Positions 15,925 to 24,146 of a stretch of DNA of 26,375 nt are shown here, one piece after another (the stretch's first letter is position 1; the number at the start of each line of letters is the position of its first letter). Source of the DNA: JAXJQF01 sp036311285 (GTDB lineage: Bacteria > Pseudomonadota > Gammaproteobacteria > Enterobacterales > Succinivibrionaceae). The notes below the pieces were generated by a model, which saw nothing but the letters and a program-made list of their open reading frames with translations, made no database searches and was not told where the DNA came from. The DNA lies in contig JAXJQF010000045.1 of NCBI GenBank assembly GCA_036311285.1, positions 1 to 26,375 on the forward strand, given 5' to 3'. Both the position numbers and the translations under genes were made by a program.

Positions 15925-16572
15925 TTAAAACGGAACTTCATCATCAGAATTATCAAAAGAATTATCAGCTTGAGGAACAGGTGGAACTGTCATTGATTGT
16001 TGCTCAATTGAAGCTCCAAATGAACTGTTTGATAATAAAGCAGAGTCATTAAACTCTGGAACAGCATTAGCTTGTGCAAATGGTTGATTTGGATATTGAG
16101 TTGGAGCAGGAGGCACATATGAATTATTATATGTTCTATTACTATTATATTGAGAGCCCCCATTGTTCGCATATGCATTATTTGGCTGCGGAGCATTATT
16201 GTATACATTATTGTTAGGCTGAGAAGCACCATTTGGATTACCACCTAACATTTCTAATTCAGAAACATAAATTTCGGTTACATAACGCTTCACACCGTCT
16301 TTGTCATCATAAGATCGTGTTCTTAATTTACCTTCAACATAAACTAAAGACCCCTTTCTTAGATATTGTCTTGCAATATTTGCTAATCCGTTCCATAAAA
16401 CTAATCTATGCCATTCTGTTCTTGTTTGAACAACACCTGATTGGTCTTTATAATTTTCATTTGTAGCTATTGAGAAAGTAGCAACTGATGTATTTGAACC
16501 AGGTAAAGTTCTACAGTCAGGGTCTCGACCTAACGTACCAATTAAAACTACTTTATTAACACCTCTAGCCAT
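15925..16572 (-). CDS. ssb: Single-stranded DNA-binding protein
   Basis: Protein of 215 aa (E. coli 178). The OB-fold domain occupies about residues 1-112: MARGVNKVVLIGTLGRDP, TSVATFSIATNE, TEWHRLVLWNGLA and VYVEGKLRTRSYDDKDG are standard SSB segments including the DNA-contacting aromatic residues. Residues about 113-205 are a disordered linker rich in Asn, Gln, Pro, Tyr and Ser, longer than in E. coli. The C-terminal tip DDEVPF is the acidic partner-binding tail (usual form DDDIPF). SSB coats single-stranded DNA and recruits replication and repair proteins. AGGGAGA provides a strong ribosome site. It diverges from uvrA, the standard gammaproteobacterial pairing. Confidence 0.97.
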   Translation of the reverse strand: MARGVNKVVLIGTLGRDPDCRTLPGSNTSVATFSIATNENYKDQSGVVQTRTEWHRLVLWNGLANIARQYLRKGSLVYVEGKLRTRSYDDKDGVKRYVTEIYVSELEMLGGNPNGASQPNNNVYNNAPQPNNAYANNGGSQYNSNRTYNNSYVPPAPTQYPNQPFAQANAVPEFNDSALLSNSSFGASIEQQSMTVPPVPQADNSFDNSDDEVPF

Positions 16573-16659
16573 ATTATCTCCCTAGTGAAAAATAATTTAA
16601 TATAAATTACAAAAATGATAAAATTTTACAAGTTCTCAATTATATAGAAGGTAGATAAA
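16573..16659. promoter_or_regulatory. ssb-uvrA divergent intergenic region
   Basis: These 87 bases must hold promoters for both genes. Ribosome sites AGGGAGA (for ssb) and GAAGGT (for uvrA) are clear. Possible -10 sequences exist on both strands but no convincing -35 pair stands out. I could find no CTGT-N8-ACAG LexA operator, which is normally present between these genes in E. coli and many relatives. The region contains no CTGT on either strand. Confidence 0.5.
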
Positions 16660-19476
16660 ATGCACAATAAAATTATTATTAAAGGTGCAAGAACTCACAA
16701 CTTAAAAAATATTGACATAAATATCCCTAAAAATCAGTTCTGTGTAATAACTGGTGTGTCAGGTTCTGGAAAAACGTCCCTTGCTTTTGACACAATATTT
16801 GCTGAAGGACAAAGAAAGTATGTTGAGTCTTTATCTTCTTACGCTAGACAATTTTTAGCCCTTATGGACAAACCTGAAGTAGAACATATTGAAGGGTTGT
16901 CTCCATCTATTTCAATTGAACAAAAATCTACATCACACAATCCTAGATCTACAGTTGGAACTATCACTGAAATACACGACTATCTTCGTGTATTGTATGC
17001 AAAAATTGGTACAGCCAAATGTCCTACCCACATGCTAGATTTAAAAGCTCAAACTGTTACTTCTATAACTAACCAAATCCTAGAACTTGACGAAAATTTA
17101 AAGGTAATGATTTTATCTCCTATAATCATAAATAAAAAAGGAGAAAACAAAAAACTTCTAAGTGAATTTTCTCAAAAGGGTTTTGTCCGTGCTAGAATTG
17201 ACGGCGAAATAGTTGATTTAAGTGAAGATATAAATCTAGAACCAAATAAAAAGCATTGTATCGATATCATAATCGACAGAATAAAAATCAAAAAAACGGA
17301 TGACCTTAGAACCAGAATTTCAGATTCAATTTCTTTAGCTTCAGATATATCTAATGGACTAATTTATGTAAGTTCCTTAGATAATTCATTTGATGAAAAA
17401 GTTTTTTCTACCAAATATGCATGTAGGGAATGCGGATACAGTATTCCTGAACTAGAACCTAGAAATTTTTCATTCAACAACCCTAATGGGGCTTGTGAGT
17501 TTTGCCATGGATTAGGCTCAAACAGTATTATAACTGAAGACTCTATAATAGAAGACGACTCCTTAAGTATTAAAGATGGGGCAATTAAAGGATGGACCCC
17601 AAAACAAGGTTACAGTTACTCGATACTTACATCTGTTTGTAATCATTACAACATAAGTCTTGAGACCCCATATTCAAAACTTAAAAATGAACAAAAAAAT
17701 ATAATTATGTATGGTAATAATGGCGAAGAAATCGAATTATCTACAGACTATCGTCATTTTAAACAACAAAGAAAAAGCTCGTTTCTTGGAATAATAGCAA
17801 TCACAACCAAAAAATATCTTGAAGCAAATGATGAAGATAAGCAATTTTATACACCGCTTTTAGACAAGCAAATTTGTCCACAATGTAATGGCGAAAGATT
17901 AAAAACACAATACAGAAATGTTTTCATTAATAACATGTCACTACCAAAACTTGGTGATAACTCTATTTTAGAAATTATAAATTTTCTGAAAGATTTAAAA
18001 TTATCTTCTACAGAAGAACAAATTGCTCAAAAACTTTTAAAGGAAATCATAGAGAGATTAACATTTTTAAACAATGTTGGATTAGATTATATTTCTTTAA
18101 ACAGAACTGCAAATACATTATCAGGCGGCGAAGCTCAAAGAATAAGATTAGCAAGTCAAATAGGTTCAGGATTAACTGGAGTAATGTACGTACTGGATGA
18201 ACCTAGCATAGGCTTACATCAAAAAGACAACGAGAAGCTACTAGAAGCTTTAAATCACCTAAAAAAACTAGGAAATACCTTAATCGTTATTGAACACGAT
18301 GAGGACACAATGAACCAAGCCGACTTTATTGTAGATATTGGCCCGAAAGCTGGTATTCATGGAGGTGAAATCGTTGCCTATGGAACACCTGATGATATAA
18401 AAAATTCAAAAAACTCTATTACTGGTCAATATTTATCTAAGAAAAAAATTATAGAAATACCAAAAGTTAGAAAAAAATCTAAGAAATTTATTTCGCTTGA
18501 AGGAGCAAGAGGAAATAACCTCAAGGGTGTTGATATAAAAATACCTTTAGGCTGCATCACTTGTGTTACTGGGGTTTCAGGTTCAGGAAAATCAACTCTA
18601 ATAAATGACACACTATATAAGATAGCAAGACAAGAACTAAATCAGGCTAAAGGTGAAAAGCCGTGTGAATACAAGAAAATTAGTGGACTAAACTACTTAG
18701 AAAAGGTTGTTAACATTGACCAAACCCCTGTTGGAAAAACCCCTCGATCAAATTGTGCTACCTACACTGATGTGTTTACAAATATAAGAGAACTGTTTTC
18801 TCAAACAAAGGAAGCTAGAGCAAGAGGTTACACTCCTGGTAGATTCTCTTTTAATATTAAAGGAGGTCGTTGCGAGGCATGTAACGGCGACGGAGTTAAG
18901 AAAATTGAAATGAATTTTCTTCCTGCTGTTTATATAAAATGCGAAGAATGTAATGGTTGCAGATATAATAAGGAAACTTTAGACATTCATTATAAAGGTA
19001 AAAACATTAATGATGTTTTAGAAATGAGTATAGAAGAAGCTTTAACATTCTTTGACGCTATTCCTACAATTAAATCCAAGCTAAAGACTATTTCAGAAGT
19101 TGGTTTGTCTTATATAAAACTAGGTCAATCAGCAACAACCTTCTCTGGTGGAGAAGCACAAAGAGTAAAGATAGCAAAGGAATTGTCAAAGAAAAACAAC
19201 GGCAATAACTTATATATTCTTGATGAACCAACTACAGGTTTACACTTTGAAGATATAAACATACTATTAAAGGTTTTATTTAAGCTTAGAGATGCTGGAA
19301 ATACAATTGTAATAATTGAACATAACCTAGATGTCATAAAATCAGCTGACTACATAATAGATTTAGGACCTGATGGAGGATATAAAGGTGGTGAAATTGT
19401 GTGCTGTGGTACACCTGAAGAAGTTAAACTAGAAAAAAAATCATACACAGGTCAATTTTTGGCTAAAATAGTATAA
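16660..19476 (+). CDS. uvrA: Excinuclease ABC subunit A (UvrA)
   Basis: Protein of 938 aa (E. coli 940). Two ABC ATPase modules are visible: Walker A GVSGSGKT at residues 32-39 and again near 638-645, with signature motifs TLSGGEAQRIRLA and TFSGGEAQRVKIA and Walker B-type segments VLDEPSIGLH and ILDEPTTGLH. The first zinc site (CRECGYSIPELEPR...CEFC) starts near residue 254. The second, with CEACNGDGVKKIEMNFLP and CEECNGCRYN, starts near 738. UvrA dimers find bulky DNA lesions and load UvrB in nucleotide excision repair. It has a GAAGGT ribosome site, and no obvious terminator follows before the next gene 33 bases downstream. Confidence 0.98.
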   Translation: MHNKIIIKGARTHNLKNIDINIPKNQFCVITGVSGSGKTSLAFDTIFAEGQRKYVESLSSYARQFLALMDKPEVEHIEGLSPSISIEQKSTSHNPRSTVGTITEIHDYLRVLYAKIGTAKCPTHMLDLKAQTVTSITNQILELDENLKVMILSPIIINKKGENKKLLSEFSQKGFVRARIDGEIVDLSEDINLEPNKKHCIDIIIDRIKIKKTDDLRTRISDSISLASDISNGLIYVSSLDNSFDEKVFSTKYACRECGYSIPELEPRNFSFNNPNGACEFCHGLGSNSIITEDSIIEDDSLSIKDGAIKGWTPKQGYSYSILTSVCNHYNISLETPYSKLKNEQKNIIMYGNNGEEIELSTDYRHFKQQRKSSFLGIIAITTKKYLEANDEDKQFYTPLLDKQICPQCNGERLKTQYRNVFINNMSLPKLGDNSILEIINFLKDLKLSSTEEQIAQKLLKEIIERLTFLNNVGLDYISLNRTANTLSGGEAQRIRLASQIGSGLTGVMYVLDEPSIGLHQKDNEKLLEALNHLKKLGNTLIVIEHDEDTMNQADFIVDIGPKAGIHGGEIVAYGTPDDIKNSKNSITGQYLSKKKIIEIPKVRKKSKKFISLEGARGNNLKGVDIKIPLGCITCVTGVSGSGKSTLINDTLYKIARQELNQAKGEKPCEYKKISGLNYLEKVVNIDQTPVGKTPRSNCATYTDVFTNIRELFSQTKEARARGYTPGRFSFNIKGGRCEACNGDGVKKIEMNFLPAVYIKCEECNGCRYNKETLDIHYKGKNINDVLEMSIEEALTFFDAIPTIKSKLKTISEVGLSYIKLGQSATTFSGGEAQRVKIAKELSKKNNGNNLYILDEPTTGLHFEDINILLKVLFKLRDAGNTIVIIEHNLDVIKSADYIIDLGPDGGYKGGEIVCCGTPEEVKLEKKSYTGQFLAKIV

Positions 19477-19509
19477 AATAATTTATATACAAATAAGAGG
19501 AAGTATATA

Positions 19510-19914
19510 ATGTCATACAAGTTATCAAAAACAGAATACAATAATACCATTAAATTCAATGCTGATGGTAGATATGAGTATTTTGTTAAAAAAGCTACAA
19601 AAGGTTTGGAAATATTCATTGCTGTAACATCTGACAATGAACCATTATTAGAACAAATAGAAGAAGACGGTAACGATATTGCTGTTCTACCTATTTGGTG
19701 TCATGAGGATTTTGTTAATAATTATATAAATAAAAAAAATCTAGAAGGGTATAAAGTTCAACCTATAACACTAGCAAAATTTTTAGAAATTTGGATTCCT
19801 CAATTATCACAATCGAATATTGAATTTGCAGTTTTTCCATTAGCGTTTAACACTGATACAAATATTATATGTGGAGAAGATTTGCTAGAAAACTTTAACG
19901 AAACAATAGAATAA
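19510..19914 (+). CDS. DUF2750-family protein, copy 1
   Basis: Protein of 134 aa of unknown function. The family landmarks I recognise are MSYKLS at the start, RYEYFVKKA.KG.E near 21-34, VLPIWCHEDF near 58-67, ITLAKFLEIWIPQL near 84-97, and a closing VFPL...I.GEDLLE stretch. No signal peptide or membrane segment is visible, so it is probably cytoplasmic. A good ribosome site (GAGGAAG) lies 33 bases after the uvrA stop, so it may be transcribed with uvrA. The next gene is a paralogue; by eye about half the positions are identical. DUF2750 genes are common in proteobacteria, but I know of no demonstrated role. Family call moderate to high; function unknown. Confidence 0.8.
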   Translation: MSYKLSKTEYNNTIKFNADGRYEYFVKKATKGLEIFIAVTSDNEPLLEQIEEDGNDIAVLPIWCHEDFVNNYINKKNLEGYKVQPITLAKFLEIWIPQLSQSNIEFAVFPLAFNTDTNIICGEDLLENFNETIE

Positions 19915-19976
19915 ATAGATAATTAAATATAATAATTAAATAATATAAATAGGATTAAATAAACAGGAAATCAACG

Positions 19977-20378
19977 ATGTCTTACAAGTTAAGCACTATA
20001 GAATTTAATACAGCTGTAAAATTAGATTCTATCTTTAGATACCATCATTTTTTAAAGAAAGCAAACAAAGGTTTAGAACTATTCATTCTAACAGCTCCAA
20101 ATGATGAACCATTCTTACAGCAAGCAGAAAATGACGGAAAAGAAGTCACTGTGTTACCACTATGGTGCCATGAGCTGTACGCTGAGCATTATTCTAAAAA
20201 TAGTAATTTAAATGATTACAAAACCCAAGGAATAACCCTAGGTGCTTTTTTAGAAAAGTGGATTCCTCAATTAAATAACAACAACATTTGTTTTGAAATT
20301 TTCCCTCTTCCAAACGACAAAGAAAGAGGTCAAATTATAAGTTGTAACGATTTATTAGATAAATTTGAATTCTTATAA
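19977..20378 (+). CDS. DUF2750-family protein, copy 2 (tandem paralogue)
   Basis: Protein of 133 aa with the same layout as the preceding gene: MSYKLS, RYHHFLKKANKGLELFI, VLPLWCHELY, ITLGAFLEKWIPQL and a FPLP...IIS.NDLLDKF ending. The W-C-H core and the W-I-P-Q-L motif are identical in both copies; divergence is spread evenly, consistent with an old duplication. AGGAAA is the ribosome site. The 62 bases between the copies are almost pure A+T with no hairpin, so the pair is probably on one transcript, ended by the strong hairpin at 20401-20441. No function is known; soluble cytoplasmic protein by composition. Confidence 0.8.
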   Translation: MSYKLSTIEFNTAVKLDSIFRYHHFLKKANKGLELFILTAPNDEPFLQQAENDGKEVTVLPLWCHELYAEHYSKNSNLNDYKTQGITLGAFLEKWIPQLNNNNICFEIFPLPNDKERGQIISCNDLLDKFEFL

Positions 20379-20400
20379 ATAGATACAAGACGTTTATAAA

Positions 20401-20441
20401 ACAAATAACCCCCGAAATTTTAATTTCTGGGGGTTATTTGT
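20401..20441. terminator. Bidirectional terminator between DUF2750 genes and metH
   Basis: ACAAATAACCCCCGAAAT (20401-20418) pairs with the sequence at 20423-20441, leaving one bulged T at 20428 and a TTTA loop. The stem of 18 bp has a GC-rich core, in contrast to its surroundings. It sits between convergent genes: the plus-strand pair ends at 20378 and minus-strand metH ends at 20460. T-rich sequence follows on both strands (TTATTTGTATATT on plus, TTATTTGTTTTATAAA on minus), so it can stop transcription from both sides. Confidence 0.9.
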
Positions 20442-20459
20442 ATATTGGGTTTTTGTTAA

Positions 20460-23400
20460 TTATTTTTCAACAATATAAGCCAACTCTCTTTGTAAGTATT
20501 GTTCTGTTTCAGATACATCTGTATTAGTTCGTTGTGAATAACTTTGTATCTGGTCCTTCATCACGCCACCAACAGAAGAATAATATGCTTCAGAATTACC
20601 AAGTATAAAACAACAAGTAGCACAAACAGGATTCATCATATAACTTTCAGTTAACGATAAACCAATGTTATTTTTACAATCTAATAAATCCCAAATAATC
20701 TTCTTCTGTCTATGGTCTGAAGACGTAGAATAACCAATAGCCGGACGAATACCCTTATAGTTTAATTCAGATACACTATTAGATTCTCTTTCACAACTAT
20801 ATCCCCAATATTTAGTTCTAATTAAATAATGAGCATACTCTGTTGTTGCTTCTGCTATTCTATCTGCAACTGTCTGAGTTAACATCATTTTATAAATTTC
20901 ATCATCAGCTTTTAACTCTGCTAAGATTTTATCAAGACCAATACCTGCATTCACAACAAGAATACCAATACAATCTTCTTCATCAAAGAAATCAGCTAAA
21001 CAGTAATTAGAGCTTTCTTCTCTATTACTCATGTCTAATTGATTTCTTAAGAAACTAAATTTGTACTCTTTATCTTGATATGTAACAACTAAATCATCTG
21101 TATCTAATTTACGAGTCTTAAATAAACCAAATTGAACCTTTACTGTTAATTTATTTTGTTGTATTAATTCATTTAAAACATCTTTACCATCAACAAGAAG
21201 CCTTTCAACCTCTTCCTTCAATTTAGGGTAATGGTCAAGCTTATCAACATTAACTTTGTAATCCCATGAGGACACAAAACCCTGCCAATCTATAAATTTC
21301 TTAACTGAATTTATATCAATATCTAAAACATGCACTCCATACATATTTGGAGCTTTTGCTTTAGTTTTTGCGTAATCTACTTTAATACAATTTTGCTTAG
21401 CCTCTTCATACGATACAGAAACATTCTTTGAATACTTAATTTCATGAAGCTTTCTTTCAAAGGCATATTCCTCTCTAAGCTTTTTCAAGAATCCTAATCT
21501 TAGCTCCTTTGATAATAAAGATTGTGCAACAGTAACACCACGACTTGCATTATTTACATACACAATTGGAGCAGAATATTCATGTTCCATTTTTACTGCT
21601 GTATGAGCCTTTGATGTTGTTGCTCCACCAATCATTACTGGTATATTTAAACCTCTCTTCTCAAGTTCTCTTATAACATGAACCATTTCATCCAATGAAG
21701 GGGTAATTAAGCCTGATAAACCAATAATATCAACATTCTCTTTAATTGCTGTCTCTATAATTTGTTCACTCGGAACCATTACACCTAAATCTATTATTTC
21801 ATAATTATTACATTGCATAACAACAGACACTATGTTCTTGCCTATATCATGAACATCTCCTTTTACTGTTGCCATCAATATTTTACCATTTGAAGTAGTA
21901 TTACTTTGACCTTCCTTTATATAAGGTTCTAAGAATGAAACCGCCTTTTTCATTACACGAGCTGATTTAACAACTTGAGGTAAAAACATCTTTCCTTCAC
22001 CAAATAAATCACCAACCTTATTCATTGCCTCCATTAATGGGCCTTCTATAATAGATACAGGATTGTCATATTCTTTTAATAGTTCTTTTACATCATCTTC
22101 AATATAGTCAGCAATACCTTTAAGCATTGCATACTCTATTCTAGTTTTTATGTTTTCATTTCTCCACTGATTTACGGTTTCGTTATTTGTTGAATTTAAT
22201 TCTCTATTCTTATACTCTTCTGCTAATGCAATCAATTCATCTGTTGCTTGCTCTGAAGTATTTAAAATTACAGCTTCTATCTTATCTCTCAATTCTGTTG
22301 GAATATCGCTATAAACCGATAACATACCTGCATTAACAATCCCCATATCCATACCATTACTTATAGCATGGTATAAAAATACTGTATGAATTGCTTGACG
22401 AATAAACTCATTGCCTCTAAATGAGAATGAAACATTAGAAACGCCACCAGATATTAAAGCATAAGGTAATTTCTCTTTAATTGTTTTTACAGAATTAATA
22501 AAGTCCAATGCATAATTATTGTGTTCAACCATGCCTGTTGCAACTGCAAAAATATTTGGATCAAAAATAATATCTTCTGGCGGAAAACCAACTTTATTTA
22601 CTAATAAGTTATATGCTCGTGTACAAATCTCAATCTTTCTATCATAGGTGTCAGCTTGACCTTGTTCATCAAATGCCATCACAACCACAGCAGCACCTAA
22701 TTTTTTTAAAGTTTCAGCGTGTGATAAAAATAAATCCTCACCTTCCTTCATTGAAATAGAATTTATAATTGATTTACCTTGAACACACTTCAACCCTTCT
22801 ACTAAAACATCCCATTTTGATGAATCAATCATTATCGGAACCTTTGAAATTTCAGGTTCTGAAGCTACTAGATTTAAGAACTTAATCATACAAGCCTTAG
22901 CGTCAATTAAGCCTTCATCCATATTTATATCAATAATCTGAGCTCCATTATCTACCTGCATTCTTGCAATAGCTAATGCTTCATCAAAATTACCTTCCTT
23001 GATTAGTCTTCTAAACTTTGCACTCCCTGTAACATTGGTTCTTTCACCAACATTTATAAACAACGTATCCTTACTTATATTTAATGCTTCTAAACCACTC
23101 AATCGGCATTTAATATCAAGGTCTGGGATTTTTCTTGGTTGACAATTTACAATGCTATTTTTAATAAGCTTGATATGCTCTGGTGTAGTACCACAACAAC
23201 CACCAACAATATTTAATAACCCTTGTTCTCCCCATACTGCAATATGTTTACACATATCTTCTGGAGATAAATCGTATAAACCAAATTCATTAGGTAAACC
23301 TGCATTTGGATGAACTGAAACGAAAGTTTCAGAAATTGAAGATAACGATTCAAGATGTTGCTTTAATTCAACTGGTCCTAACGCACAATTTAAACCAAAA

Positions 23401-24140
23401 GAAATAGGCTTAATATATCTTAAGCTATTATAAAATGCCTCAATTGTTTGTCCTGATAACGTTCTTCCTGATGAATCTGAAATCGTTCCTGATATCATAA
23501 TAGGTAGTTCATAACCTATTTCTTCAAACAATGTCATTAATGCATAAGCACAAGCCTTTGCATTGAGAGTATCGAAAATTGTTTCAATTAATAAAATATC
23601 AACATTCCCATCTACTAACCCTTTTGCCGCTTCCTTATAACCTTCTGATAATTCATCAAAAGTAACATTTCTTTTCGAAGGGTCATTTACATCTGGAGAA
23701 ATCGATAAAGTTCTGTTAGTAGGACCTAAAACACCTGCTACAAACAAATAATCTTCGTTATCACTATTTTGCTCTTTAAATTTATCTATAGTGTTTCTTG
23801 CTATTTGAGCTGCTTTTAAATTAATTTCATAACAAAAATTTTCTACACCATAATCTGATAACGGAATAGGGGTAGCATTAAAAGTGTTCGTTTCAATTAT
23901 GTTAGCGCCAGCTAATAAATAACTCATATGAATTTCACTTATTATTTCTGGCTTAGATAAACAAAGAAAATCATTACACCCTTTGAGTTCTTGTTTTACA
24001 TCCTTTACTCCTTCAAATCTGTAATCAATTTCTTGAAGGTTATATTTTTGAATCATAGTTCCCATCCCTCCATCTAGGACAAGAATCTGATTCTGTAATA
24101 TTTGTTGTAATTTCTCTACTTTAGATTTACTTAACATCAT
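20460..24140 (-). CDS. metH: Cobalamin-dependent methionine synthase MetH
   Basis: Protein of 1226 aa (E. coli 1227), full length. Module order is as expected. The homocysteine-binding domain (to about 330) has zinc ligands in GLNCALG (about 251) and GGCCGTT (about 313-314). The methyltetrahydrofolate domain (about 355-620) has NVGERTNVTGSAKFR. The cobalamin cap and domain carry GDVHDIGKNIV with the cobalt-ligating His near 763, followed by NNYEIIDLGVMVP and GLSGLITPSLDEM. The SAM-binding reactivation domain (about 900-1226) has GIRPAIGY and LTESYMMNPV. It methylates homocysteine to methionine using methyl-B12. The start may be either ATG of ATGATG. It begins 6 bases after metA. Confidence 0.97.
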   Translation of the reverse strand: MMLSKSKVEKLQQILQNQILVLDGGMGTMIQKYNLQEIDYRFEGVKDVKQELKGCNDFLCLSKPEIISEIHMSYLLAGANIIETNTFNATPIPLSDYGVENFCYEINLKAAQIARNTIDKFKEQNSDNEDYLFVAGVLGPTNRTLSISPDVNDPSKRNVTFDELSEGYKEAAKGLVDGNVDILLIETIFDTLNAKACAYALMTLFEEIGYELPIMISGTISDSSGRTLSGQTIEAFYNSLRYIKPISFGLNCALGPVELKQHLESLSSISETFVSVHPNAGLPNEFGLYDLSPEDMCKHIAVWGEQGLLNIVGGCCGTTPEHIKLIKNSIVNCQPRKIPDLDIKCRLSGLEALNISKDTLFINVGERTNVTGSAKFRRLIKEGNFDEALAIARMQVDNGAQIIDINMDEGLIDAKACMIKFLNLVASEPEISKVPIMIDSSKWDVLVEGLKCVQGKSIINSISMKEGEDLFLSHAETLKKLGAAVVVMAFDEQGQADTYDRKIEICTRAYNLLVNKVGFPPEDIIFDPNIFAVATGMVEHNNYALDFINSVKTIKEKLPYALISGGVSNVSFSFRGNEFIRQAIHTVFLYHAISNGMDMGIVNAGMLSVYSDIPTELRDKIEAVILNTSEQATDELIALAEEYKNRELNSTNNETVNQWRNENIKTRIEYAMLKGIADYIEDDVKELLKEYDNPVSIIEGPLMEAMNKVGDLFGEGKMFLPQVVKSARVMKKAVSFLEPYIKEGQSNTTSNGKILMATVKGDVHDIGKNIVSVVMQCNNYEIIDLGVMVPSEQIIETAIKENVDIIGLSGLITPSLDEMVHVIRELEKRGLNIPVMIGGATTSKAHTAVKMEHEYSAPIVYVNNASRGVTVAQSLLSKELRLGFLKKLREEYAFERKLHEIKYSKNVSVSYEEAKQNCIKVDYAKTKAKAPNMYGVHVLDIDINSVKKFIDWQGFVSSWDYKVNVDKLDHYPKLKEEVERLLVDGKDVLNELIQQNKLTVKVQFGLFKTRKLDTDDLVVTYQDKEYKFSFLRNQLDMSNREESSNYCLADFFDEEDCIGILVVNAGIGLDKILAELKADDEIYKMMLTQTVADRIAEATTEYAHYLIRTKYWGYSCERESNSVSELNYKGIRPAIGYSTSSDHRQKKIIWDLLDCKNNIGLSLTESYMMNPVCATCCFILGNSEAYYSSVGGVMKDQIQSYSQRTNTDVSETEQYLQRELAYIVEK

Positions 24141-24146
24141 TTATTC

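Noticed and set aside
15990..16244. Minus-strand frame of 84 codons inside ssb
   Set aside because: It is an alternate frame of the repetitive Asn/Gln linker of SSB; the Met/Ile/His-rich product is what that low-complexity DNA gives in another frame.
16660..19476. Possibility that uvrA is a divergent UvrA2-type paralogue
   Set aside because: Length, both zinc sites and the neighbouring ssb match the standard UvrA; no feature of the shorter UvrA2 class is seen.
19452..19637. Minus-strand frame across the uvrA end and DUF2750 copy 1
   Set aside because: It overlaps two genes with clear families and ribosome sites on the other strand; no support of its own.
19915..19976. Nearly pure A+T spacer between the DUF2750 copies as a promoter or attachment site
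   Set aside because: Composition alone produces many TATAAT-like words; there is no -35, inverted repeat or duplicated edge to support a site.
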